A stretch of 64,000 nucleotides of DNA. Origin: Bog-473 sp963721585 (GTDB taxonomy: Bacteria; Actinomycetota; Acidimicrobiia; Acidimicrobiales; RAAP-2). Position 1 is the stretch's first letter, and every line of letters starts with the position of its first letter. The DNA lies in assembly GCA_963721585.1 (NCBI GenBank), contig CAVRJN010000008.1, positions 806,001 through 870,000 of the forward strand, in the 5' to 3' direction. The notes beneath the pieces were generated by a model. It worked only from the letters and a program-made list of their open reading frames with translations, did not search any database and was not told the DNA's origin. The translations under genes were made by a program, and so were the position numbers. This document shows positions 7,702-15,108 of this stretch, piece after piece.

Positions 7702-9309
7702 TCAGCCCCCAGGTTGGTACACGCCGAACTCGACACGAAGGACGTCCGACACCTCGCCGAGCGTGGCCATCTGCTTGAGGGCCGCCTTCATCGGGACGAG
7801 CAGGTTGCCGTCGCCTTTGGCCGTCTCGGCGATGTCGGCCAGGGCGCGCTCCACCGCGATCTGGTCGCGCCCGGCTCGAACCGACCGCGTGCGGTCGATT
7901 TGTATCTGCTGGAGCTTGACGTCGATCGGAAACACCTCGGTGGGTTCTGCCTCGGCGTCGGTGAACCGGTTCACGCCGACGACCACCTTCTCGCCGTCGT
8001 CGACTGCCTTGGCGAAGCTGTAGGCGGCCGCCTCGATCTCCTCCTGCATGAACCGGGCCTCGATGGCCGCCACCGCGCCGCCGAGCTGCTCGATCCGCTC
8101 CAGATAGGCATTCGCCGCCTGCTCCACCTCGTCGGTGAGCGTCTCCACGAAGTAGGAACCGGCCAGTGGATCGACCGCATCGGCCACGCCGGATTCGAAG
8201 CCGACGATCTGCTGGGTGCGCAGGGCAATTTTTGCCGCCCGGGTCGTGGGAAGGCCGAGGGCTTCGTCAAAGCCGTTGGTGTGCAGGCTCTGCGTCCCGC
8301 CGAGAGCGGCGGCCAGGCTCTGCACCGTCACCCGGACGATGTTGTTCTCGGGCTGCTGGGCCGTGAGGGTCGACCCACCGGTCTGGGTATGGAAACGAAG
8401 CATCTTGGAGCGCTCGTCCTTGGCGCCGAATCGCTCCGTCATGATGCGGGCCCACATGCGCCGCGCCGCCCGGTACTTCGCAACCTCTTCGAAGAGGTTG
8501 TTGTGCGCGTTCCAGAAGAACGAGAGACGAGGTGCGAACGCGTCGACGTCCATCCCGGCCGCGATCGCTGCTTCGACGTAGGCGATGCCGTTGGCGAGGG
8601 TGAAGGCGATCTCCTGCACCGCCGTCGAACCGGCCTCACGGATGTGATAGCCCGAAATAGAGATCGTGTTCCAGCTCGGCAGGTTGGCCGCGCAATAGGA
8701 GAATGTGTCGACGATGAGGCGCATGGAAGGACGCGGCGGGTAGATGTAGGTGCCGCGGGCGATGTACTCCTTCAAAATGTCGTTCTGAATGGTGCCGCGG
8801 ATCTTCTCGCTCGCCACTCCCTGCTCTTCGGCCACCAATTGATAGAGGAGGAGGAGGATCGCGCCGGTGGCGTTGATGGTCATGGACGTCGTCACCTTGT
8901 CCATGGGGAGGTCGGCCATCAGGAGGCGCATGTCGGCCAGGGAGTCGATGGCAACGCCGACTTTGCCCACCTCGCCCTCGGCGCGGGGGTGATCGGAGTC
9001 GTACCCCATCTGGGTCGGCAGGTCGAAGGCGCACGACAATCCCGTCTGTCCGGCCTCGAGGAGGAACTTGAAGCGCTCGTTGGTCTGCTCCGCGGAACCG
9101 AAGCCCGCGTACTGGCGCATGGTCCACAACTTCGAGCGGTACATGCCGGCGTGGACGCCCCGTGTGTAGGGGAACGCCCCCGGCTCGCCCAGCTGCGCCG
9201 CCGGATCCCAACCTTCGAGGTCCTCGGCCCGGTAGGCCGGCTGAATGACGATGCCCGAGTCGGTCACGCGCTCGGGTTTCGCTTGGGGGTCCTTCTTCTC
9301 CGGGGTCAC
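7702..9309 (-). CDS. Methylmalonyl-CoA mutase, catalytic (TIM-barrel) subunit
   Basis: 535 aa, the substrate-binding barrel subunit of an adenosylcobalamin mutase of the two-gene type; there is no C-terminal B12-binding domain. It interconverts methylmalonyl-CoA and succinyl-CoA. Motifs: TMRQYAGFG near residue 67, CAFDLPTQMGYDSDHP, and YIYPPRPSMR near residue 190. The Tyr in RQY and the Arg in PSMR are the residues that distinguish methylmalonyl-CoA mutase from isobutyryl-CoA (Phe/Gln) and 2-hydroxyisobutyryl-CoA mutases, so methylmalonyl-CoA is the best call. The small B12-binding subunit is not in the window. The required cob(I)alamin adenosyltransferase lies at 17.0 kb. GTG start. Confidence 0.88.
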   Translation of the reverse strand: MTPEKKDPQAKPERVTDSGIVIQPAYRAEDLEGWDPAAQLGEPGAFPYTRGVHAGMYRSKLWTMRQYAGFGSAEQTNERFKFLLEAGQTGLSCAFDLPTQMGYDSDHPRAEGEVGKVGVAIDSLADMRLLMADLPMDKVTTSMTINATGAILLLLYQLVAEEQGVASEKIRGTIQNDILKEYIARGTYIYPPRPSMRLIVDTFSYCAANLPSWNTISISGYHIREAGSTAVQEIAFTLANGIAYVEAAIAAGMDVDAFAPRLSFFWNAHNNLFEEVAKYRAARRMWARIMTERFGAKDERSKMLRFHTQTGGSTLTAQQPENNIVRVTVQSLAAALGGTQSLHTNGFDEALGLPTTRAAKIALRTQQIVGFESGVADAVDPLAGSYFVETLTDEVEQAANAYLERIEQLGGAVAAIEARFMQEEIEAAAYSFAKAVDDGEKVVVGVNRFTDAEAEPTEVFPIDVKLQQIQIDRTRSVRAGRDQIAVERALADIAETAKGDGNLLVPMKAALKQMATLGEVSDVLRVEFGVYQPGG

Positions 9310-9365
9310 GGCCGCGAGCCTACGGACGATCCGGGTGACCTAGCCACACGGGGCAGAATACGGGG

Positions 9366-9818
9366 GTGGACGACACTCCGGAACCGGTTTTCTCGCATTT
9401 TGGCATCTGCGTCAGCGATCTCGAGCGCTCGCTGCGCTTCTACTGCGATGCCCTCGGCTTCGAGAAAGCCGAATCGCACACCATCGGTTCCGAGTTCGCC
9501 CGACTCATGGAGTTCCCCGATGTGGACGTGACCTCGCAGTTCATCCGGCGCGGGCCGACCGCCATTGAGCTGTTGGCCTTCCGGGAACCCGCACCATTCG
9601 GACCGCGCGAGCGGCGGGCCGTGAATCAGTTCGGGCTGACGCATCTGTCCTTCCGGGTGCGTGACGTCGAGGGCACGGCAGCCCGCATGGTGGAACTCGG
9701 CGGCGCCGTCGTCGAGTCGAGCCGGACCAGCATCGACTTCGGCGGGACGGCCCTCGAGTTCGTCTACTGCACCGACCCCGACGGGGTCCGCGTGGAGCTG
9801 ATGGACCTCGGCGGATGA
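9366..9818 (+). CDS. VOC-family (glyoxalase/dioxygenase fold) protein
   Basis: 150 aa with two beta-alpha-beta-beta-beta modules: SHFGICVSDLERSLRFYCDALGFE, then GLTHLSFRVRDVEGTAARM and FVYCTDPDGVRVELMD. Candidate metal ligands are His in SHFG, Glu in AIELL, His in THLSF and Glu in VELMD. It is divergent from the methylmalonyl-CoA mutase gene (56 bp), so methylmalonyl-CoA epimerase is possible, but the DPDG-type ending is the general lactoylglutathione lyase/bleomycin-resistance pattern and I do not call it epimerase. Its last 55 nt overlap the convergent CtaG-like gene. Confidence 0.83.
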   Translation: MDDTPEPVFSHFGICVSDLERSLRFYCDALGFEKAESHTIGSEFARLMEFPDVDVTSQFIRRGPTAIELLAFREPAPFGPRERRAVNQFGLTHLSFRVRDVEGTAARMVELGGAVVESSRTSIDFGGTALEFVYCTDPDGVRVELMDLGG

Positions 9819-10726
9819 TCGGGCACTGGGCCTGCAGCGGCAGTCTCGCGCCGCTCCAGGTCGTCGAGCTCCCGATCGATCCGGTCCGCCTTGCGCTCGT
9901 CCATGTGCATCCAGCGCAGTGCCACGGGAATCATCGGCCACAGCATCAAGGTGTCGCCGACGACCCACATGATGTCGCCGCCGACATGGAGGTCGGTCAC
10001 GTAGGAAAGGCCCCAGGTCCGGTGGGTGGCGAAGTAGGCGGGGAACAGCTCGTGGCTCGCACCCGCCAGTGAGAGCCCGGTGAAGGTGTCGATCGGGATG
10101 GCCATGAAGAGGTAGAAGAACTGCAGCGCGGGGTGGAGCCGGTGCTCGTTCGGATCGCTGCCGAAGATCTGGCGCCAGAAGAGGTAGCCCACGAGCAAGA
10201 AGGCCAGGTGCTCCGCGTTGTGGACGCTCTCCTGCGTGAGCGTGTAGTCGTACCAGGTGGTCAAGTGGCTGACCGGTATCACGACCGCATAGAGGACGAA
10301 GGCCACGAACGGGTTCCCGAGGAGTCTGGCCACGCGGGAGCGCAGGGCCTCGGTCACGACGACGTGGGCGGTGCCCGAGGTGGAACGCCAGGCCAGGTCG
10401 AGCGGGGAGGCGATGGCGAAGAGCGGGGCGGCCACCATGATCAAAATGAGGTGCTGGACCATGTGGTCCCAGAACAGCTCGCCGTCGTAGACGCCGACGA
10501 AGCTGCAGATGGCCACCGCGGTGCAGAAGAGCGCAGCGATCCAGGCGACCGTCTTGCCCACCGACCAGAGGTGGCGGGGGTGGAGAGCGTTGTTGCGCTT
10601 CACGCCCCAGAGGTAGAGCGCCAGGGCGACAACGATCATCGCCGCCGGGACGAGGTCGAACTGGGTGGAGAAGAGCTGGCGTCCCGCGAGCGGCGGAAGT
10701 CCCGGTTGGGCGAGCGCAGCTAGCAC
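9764..10726 (-). CDS. CtaG-like cytochrome c oxidase assembly membrane protein
   Basis: 320 aa multi-pass protein of the caa3-type CtaG family (PF09678-like), thought to help assemble heme-copper oxidase, probably through copper delivery. About seven hydrophobic segments alternate with His-rich loops: FWDHMVQHLILIMVAAPL, HLTTWYDYTLTQESVHNAEHLAFLLVGYLFWRQIFG, and VGGDIMWVVGDTLMLWPMIPVALRWM. The conserved DHMVQH and HNAEH histidines are family hallmarks. GTG start. A hydrophilic tail of about 45 residues ends inside the convergent VOC gene. No oxidase subunits are nearby. Confidence 0.86.
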   Translation of the reverse strand: MLAALAQPGLPPLAGRQLFSTQFDLVPAAMIVVALALYLWGVKRNNALHPRHLWSVGKTVAWIAALFCTAVAICSFVGVYDGELFWDHMVQHLILIMVAAPLFAIASPLDLAWRSTSGTAHVVVTEALRSRVARLLGNPFVAFVLYAVVIPVSHLTTWYDYTLTQESVHNAEHLAFLLVGYLFWRQIFGSDPNEHRLHPALQFFYLFMAIPIDTFTGLSLAGASHELFPAYFATHRTWGLSYVTDLHVGGDIMWVVGDTLMLWPMIPVALRWMHMDERKADRIDRELDDLERRETAAAGPVPDHPPRSISSTRTPSGSVQ

Positions 10727-10747
10727 CTCAAGACGGTACCGCCGCTG

Positions 10748-11755
10748 TCAGCCATGCTGCCAAATGCGCTGCGAGATCCCTCGGGTGCCGTAGAGCGAGG
10801 CCGAGGTGAGGAGATCGACCTCCTCGTTGGTCAAACGCCAGCCCAGGGCACCGGCGTTCTGTTGGGCCTGGTCCCGATTCTTGGCCCCGGGGATGGGCAC
10901 CGCCCCCTGCGCGACGAGCCAGGCCAGCGCCACCTGGGCCGGGGTGCGGCCACCGTTGGCCTCACCGATGCGTCGCAGCAGGGCGACCACCTTGTCCACA
11001 TCCGCCATCGGATGGGCAGAAAACGACCGGCCACGTGGAGGAGGGTTGGACGCCGAGTACTTGCCGGTCAGGCGGCCCTGCCCGATGGGCGAGTAGGCGA
11101 AGGGCACGACTCCGAGCTCGCGGCAGGTACTGACGAGCCCGACACGAAGCGGCATGGAGCGCAGGAGCGAGAACTCGATTTGATTGCTGGCCAGTCTGAG
11201 GCCGCGCGTGCGCAGCGCGGCATCCATGGAACGGGTCTCCTTGGCCGAATAGTTCGACACGCCGACTGCTCGCACGATTCCCTCGGCGTGCGCCTCCGCC
11301 AGTGCCTCAGCCAGGGCGGCGTGGGAGCGCAGCGAAATCGGTCCGTGAATTTGGTAGAGGTCGATCACATCGATTCCCAGCCGCTCGCGCGAGTTGCGGG
11401 CCGCCGACAGAAGCGCGGCGCGCACGTTCAGCTTCCACGGGCTCGGCATGAACTTGGTCGCGATGACGACCCGCTCGCGCACGCCGGGGTCGGCGGCGAG
11501 CAGGCGGCCGATGATGCACTCGCTCTCGCCGCCCCCGTAGATCTCGGCGGTGTCGAAGAGGACGACACCTGCCGCGATGCTGGCCTCCCATGCCTCTCTG
11601 ATGCTCGACTCCGTCAGGGACTGGTCGTAGCCGCCCATGCCCCAGGTCCCCTTGTCACCCCAGGCCCACGTGCCGACGCCAAGGGGTGGGATGGCGACGT
11701 CCGTGCCGGCGAGCTCGATCAGATCGCTCGCCTGGGGCGGCAAGGCGTCGCTCAC
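10748..11755 (-). CDS. Aldo/keto reductase
   Basis: 335 aa NADPH-dependent (alpha/beta)8-barrel oxidoreductase. The catalytic tetrad region is visible: LFDTAEIYGGGESE (Asp and Tyr), VVIATKFMPSPW (Lys) and DLYQIHGP (His). NADPH-binding C-terminal motif VPIPGAKNRDQAQQNAGA is present. A longer open frame extends upstream, but that extension is antisense to the hydrolase gene. The GTG at 11755 overlaps the hydrolase stop as GTGA, which fixes the start. Likely co-expressed with the upstream alpha/beta hydrolase. Substrate unknown. Confidence 0.9.
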   Translation of the reverse strand: MSDALPPQASDLIELAGTDVAIPPLGVGTWAWGDKGTWGMGGYDQSLTESSIREAWEASIAAGVVLFDTAEIYGGGESECIIGRLLAADPGVRERVVIATKFMPSPWKLNVRAALLSAARNSRERLGIDVIDLYQIHGPISLRSHAALAEALAEAHAEGIVRAVGVSNYSAKETRSMDAALRTRGLRLASNQIEFSLLRSMPLRVGLVSTCRELGVVPFAYSPIGQGRLTGKYSASNPPPRGRSFSAHPMADVDKVVALLRRIGEANGGRTPAQVALAWLVAQGAVPIPGAKNRDQAQQNAGALGWRLTNEEVDLLTSASLYGTRGISQRIWQHG

Positions 11756-12621
11756 TGCGTCACCTCGGTCGTCGCAACCCAGGCCAGGTGCGCCTCGACG
11801 GCCGCCCGCCACTCGGACGCGTGCGTCAACTGCGGGGAGTGGTAGGCCCCCGGAATGACCGTCAACCTCCCGTCCGCCACCTCGCCGGCCAGTTCCCCCG
11901 CCTGGTCGACCAGCGGGTGGTCGTGCTCGCCCACAATGACGCTGGTGGGGCAGGTAATGGAAGGAAGGTCGACCCGGAGCGACCGGTCGTCGTCCGCTGC
12001 ATCGCCCATCAGCGCGCCACCGAGGGCCTTGACGGCGTACGGGTCCATGCCGGCGAAGATGGCATCCTTCTCCTTCCGCCACTCGTCCGGCGTGCTCGCC
12101 TCGATGAGCGGCTCCTCAGGGCCGCCCATGCTCAGAGTGGTGGGCATGCCCCTGCCAGGGTCGAACGCATTCATGAAACCGTGGACGAGCCCGCGGATCT
12201 CCTCGTCGGGCGGAAGGAAGGACCACGCACTGGTGTCCATCAGCACCAACGAGCGCACGAGGTCGGGACGGGCCAGCACCACACCCATCACCACCCGGCC
12301 GCCCATGGAATGGCCCAGGAGATCGACCGGCCCCTCTCCCACCGTCTCGAGGAACGCAGCGAGGTCGGCTGAGAGCTGCTCGATGGTGTAGCCCTCGAGG
12401 TGACCCGTCTTCGTGGAGTGTCCGTGTCCCCGCTGGTCGAGTGTCACCACACGTCGCTCGGCTGCCAGGTCGTCGACCACGAGCGAGAAGTCGAGGGCGG
12501 ACCCGGTGTACCCGTGACAGAGCACCAGGGTCGGAGTCCCGCCGGAGCCGCTCCCCCGCTCGGACCACACCAGGTCGACGCCGTTCACATGGAAGATCTC
12601 GGCCGAAGCTGTGGGTGCCAT
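11752..12621 (-). CDS. Alpha/beta-hydrolase
   Basis: 289 aa. Oxyanion region TLVLCHGYTGSALDF, DQRGHGHS, nucleophile elbow LLGHSMGG (Ser), acid in VIVGEHDHPLVDQ and catalytic His in IPGAYHSPQLT complete the triad. The general fold of esterases, lactonases and C-C hydrolases. ATG start preceded by AGGGA at about 4 nt. Coupled by a 4-nt overlap to the aldo/keto reductase downstream, so the pair may process one metabolite by hydrolysis and carbonyl reduction (inference). Confidence 0.9.
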   Translation of the reverse strand: MAPTASAEIFHVNGVDLVWSERGSGSGGTPTLVLCHGYTGSALDFSLVVDDLAAERRVVTLDQRGHGHSTKTGHLEGYTIEQLSADLAAFLETVGEGPVDLLGHSMGGRVVMGVVLARPDLVRSLVLMDTSAWSFLPPDEEIRGLVHGFMNAFDPGRGMPTTLSMGGPEEPLIEASTPDEWRKEKDAIFAGMDPYAVKALGGALMGDAADDDRSLRVDLPSITCPTSVIVGEHDHPLVDQAGELAGEVADGRLTVIPGAYHSPQLTHASEWRAAVEAHLAWVATTEVTQ

Positions 12622-12679
12622 CGTCCCTGTCTAGCTGCTGGCCCGGTCCGTGCGCTGGGCCGGCGGGCCCGATGGCGAT

Positions 12680-13960
12680 CTAGCCCGAGTCGGCCGAGAG
12701 GGTCCGTACCGCCGCCGCTGGCGCGGGTGCGGTCTCGGTCTGCACCGAGGCCACGGGGGTCCCGGGCGTCACGCTGACGTTCGTGCAGGCACGGGCCTGG
12801 TTCCACGCCGCCAGCGCGGCCGTGGCGGCGTCACCGGAGAGCGGCTGGGGCAGATCGTCCACGATCACGGCCGGCCGCCAGGCGACCTGGTCGATGTGGC
12901 GGCCCGTCGCGGTGATCACCAACGAGCCACTGGCGTTTTCGGGGGGCGAGTTGTCGTAGAAGGCGAAGTTGCCGAGGCCGTAATCGACATAGGCCGAGCC
13001 GAGGTAGCCGCCACCGAGCAGCACGTGCGCGTGCGTGCCCACGATGATGTCGGCGCCCGCCTGCACCAGCACCTGGGCCAACGGCTCCTGCAGAGGGTTG
13101 GGACAGGCGTCGAGCTCGGTTCCCCAGTGCAGGTACACGATCACCGTGTCGGCCGTCTTGCGCGCCGCCTCCACGGCGGCCACGAGGTCGTTGACGTCAT
13201 ACGCAGAGGCCAGACCGGGCTGGGTGGCGGTCGCCGTCCACACCGTCTGGAGATCGGAGTCGATGACCTGGGTGGCGGCGATGATGGCTATGTGCTGGCC
13301 GTGGATAGTGGTCGTGTACGGGGTGAACGCCTGCGCCGCGTTCTGGCCGATGCCGAGGATGGTGTATCCCGTCTGGGAGCGCGTCGAGAGCGCCATCTGC
13401 AGGCCGGCCGGCCCGCAGTCCTCGCCGTGGTTGTTCGCCTCCGTGATCAGCGTCACACCTGCACCCTGGAACGCGCTGACGGCGGAGGCCGGTGCCGAGA
13501 ACACGTACTGCTTGGCCTGCGGATCCGGGCAGGTGCCGTTGGTCAGTGCGGACTCGAGGTTCACCATGGAGAGATCGACCCCCGAGAGGAGGGCGGGTAC
13601 CGTCGGTCCCAGAGCATCGCTCGGATCGGCCGCCAGCCGATCCGCCAGGTTGGTCCCGGCGGGGAAGTGAACGTCCCCCCCGAAGGCGAAAGTGACGGCC
13701 TGCCCATTCCCTTCCCAATCCGGATCGAGGCGGGCGTTCCCCGCAAGCGGTGGCGGTCCCTTGTGATGCTGCGTCGAACCGCCGTGGCTCTGTCCGGCAG
13801 CCGTCGGGTTCCCGGACCCTCGGTTCACCACGAGCACCAGGACGAGGGCCAGCACCACGAGGACGAGACCCGCCCCCCAGAAGCGGCGATTGCGCTTGAC
13901 GCGCCGTGAGGTCAGGCCGGGTGGCGCGGGCGGGGGCGCCGATGAATCCGCCACCGGCAC
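12680..13960 (-). CDS. CapA-family metallophosphatase-like membrane-anchored protein
   Basis: 426 aa. A short cytoplasmic N-terminus with basic residues (SRRVKRNRRF) precedes one transmembrane segment (AGLVLVVLALVLVLVVNRG), so the rest is extracytoplasmic. The CapA/PGA_cap metallophosphatase-like domain has FAFGGDVHF, MVNLESALTN, LITEANNHGEDCG, YLHWGTEL and GTHAHVLLGGGYL. Family members act in poly-gamma-glutamate capsule synthesis or in other wall-associated hydrolysis; no other capsule genes are nearby. GTG start; 117 bp from the divergent MarR-VOC gene. The C-terminal tail is Ala/Pro/Thr rich. Confidence 0.86.
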   Translation of the reverse strand: MPVADSSAPPPAPPGLTSRRVKRNRRFWGAGLVLVVLALVLVLVVNRGSGNPTAAGQSHGGSTQHHKGPPPLAGNARLDPDWEGNGQAVTFAFGGDVHFPAGTNLADRLAADPSDALGPTVPALLSGVDLSMVNLESALTNGTCPDPQAKQYVFSAPASAVSAFQGAGVTLITEANNHGEDCGPAGLQMALSTRSQTGYTILGIGQNAAQAFTPYTTTIHGQHIAIIAATQVIDSDLQTVWTATATQPGLASAYDVNDLVAAVEAARKTADTVIVYLHWGTELDACPNPLQEPLAQVLVQAGADIIVGTHAHVLLGGGYLGSAYVDYGLGNFAFYDNSPPENASGSLVITATGRHIDQVAWRPAVIVDDLPQPLSGDAATAALAAWNQARACTNVSVTPGTPVASVQTETAPAPAAAVRTLSADSG

Positions 13961-14032
13961 GGGGCGTGTGAGCAGGTCGGGCGGGGACGTCCCGACACTC
14001 TAGGCATCGAGAACGAATGGGATCAGGAGTAA

Positions 14033-14045
14033 TCAATGACATTGA
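14033..14045. promoter_or_regulatory. Perfect inverted repeat, candidate MarR operator
   Basis: TCAATG-A-CATTGA is an exact 6-bp inverted repeat with a 1-nt centre. It overlaps the -35 element proposed for the MarR-VOC gene. MarR-family dimers usually bind such short palindromes at their own promoter, so autorepression is a reasonable inference. A second, imperfect element (AGGT-GCTT-ACCT) lies 6 nt downstream within the promoter spacer. Confidence 0.55.
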
Positions 14046-14070
14046 CTGTCTAGGTGCTTACCTTTATGGT
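14042..14070 (+). promoter_or_regulatory. SigA-like promoter, probably leaderless, for the MarR-VOC gene
   Basis: -35 TTGACT at 14042-14047, 17-bp spacer, -10 TATGGT at 14065-14070. The expected transcription start is about 14077-14078, which coincides with the ATG at 14078. That would give a leaderless mRNA, common in actinobacteria, and explains the lack of a Shine-Dalgarno sequence. Inferred from sequence only. Confidence 0.5.
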
Positions 14071-14077
14071 GGCAGGC

Positions 14078-14908
14078 ATGCCCGCGGATCGTTCGGATTT
14101 CGCGACACCCACCCTCATGCGCGCCGCACGCGGGACCTACGCCCGCTCCATCAGGGCCCATCTCCAGGCGATCGGCGAGGAGGATCTGCCCCGAAACGGT
14201 GCCTTCATACTGTTCCGCTTGTACGAGGCCAGCGAACCCCACGACCTGCCCACCGGTTTGGGCGTCAGCAAGCAGGCCGTGAGCCAGGCGATCGACGTCC
14301 TGGTGAATCGGGGCTACGTGGACCGCAGCCCGGACCCGTCCGACCGCCGACGCATCACGCTCGAGTTGACCGAACGCGGGCACGAGGTGGTGGCTGCCGT
14401 CTGGCGCGGCACCGAGGCGATCGACAGGCAGCTCGAGGCCCGGGTGTCGCCCGAAGGGGTGGAGGCGATGCGGTCCGCCCTGATGGCGCTCGCCGACGTG
14501 AAGGCGGAGGCGACGGCCTCCGGTGCGGGCGCACCCCGACCCTCCGGGCGGACCCGGCAATTCCGTCGATGCAGCCCGATCTTCCCCGTCCGGGACCTGG
14601 CGGCCGCACTGAGCCACTACGCGGCACTCGGATGTGAGACCTTGGCCTACGAGGGGGGCAGGGACTACGGGTTCGCCAACCGCGACGGGCTGAGCATCCA
14701 CCTCACCTTCGAACCGGGCCTCGAGCCCGGCTCCGCGTACCTCGACGTGCGCGACGCCGATGCCCTCTATGAGGAGTGGAGCACGTCAGCTGGCGGAGGC
14801 CTGACCCGCCCCGTCGAATCGATGCCCTATGGAGTCCGGGAAGGCTCCCACATCGATCCGGACGGGAACCTCATCCGGTTCGGGTCGCCCGACCATGGAG
14901 TGGAGTAA
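14078..14908 (+). CDS. MarR-type regulator fused to a bleomycin-resistance-like VOC domain
   Basis: 276 aa in one uninterrupted frame. Residues 1 to about 135 form a MarR winged helix: helical N-terminus, VSKQAVSQAIDVLVNRGYVDRSPDP recognition-helix region, then wing DRRRITLELTERG. After an Ala/Pro/Arg linker, residues about 155 to 276 form a VOC domain of the bleomycin-resistance type (PIFPVRDLAAALSHYAALG, YLDVRDADALYEEW, HIDPDGNLIRFG). The VOC part may bind the ligand that releases DNA, or sequester a toxic compound while the MarR part senses it (both inferences). ATG 14078 is chosen because it coincides with the predicted transcription start; ATG 14066 lies in frame upstream. Divergent from the CapA-like gene. 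Confidence 0.85.
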   Translation: MPADRSDFATPTLMRAARGTYARSIRAHLQAIGEEDLPRNGAFILFRLYEASEPHDLPTGLGVSKQAVSQAIDVLVNRGYVDRSPDPSDRRRITLELTERGHEVVAAVWRGTEAIDRQLEARVSPEGVEAMRSALMALADVKAEATASGAGAPRPSGRTRQFRRCSPIFPVRDLAAALSHYAALGCETLAYEGGRDYGFANRDGLSIHLTFEPGLEPGSAYLDVRDADALYEEWSTSAGGGLTRPVESMPYGVREGSHIDPDGNLIRFGSPDHGVE

Positions 14909-15108
14909 GGGCAGTCGCCCGCTGGCCACCACGGGTTCTTGCCTGGCGCTTCACCCGCTCCTACAGCAGCGGGCCACAGGGATTTCTGCCGCCGCCGTTG
15001 GGGATTTCTCATTGACGTCGAAGTCGGGCAAGGATCCCTGCATTGCTCTCGCCCGATTCGCGTCGGAGCCCACGGTGCTCCGGGTCGGGCTGCCGGCGCC
15101 TGGTGGGC

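Noticed and set aside
7477..9531. 684-codon plus-strand frame across the mutase gene
   Set aside because: Antisense to methylmalonyl-CoA mutase and the GNAT gene; no motifs.
9366..9818. Calling the VOC gene methylmalonyl-CoA epimerase because it is divergent from the mutase
   Set aside because: The sequence has the generic DPDGVRVELMD ending of lactoylglutathione lyase/bleomycin-type VOC proteins and no epimerase-specific features; position alone is insufficient.
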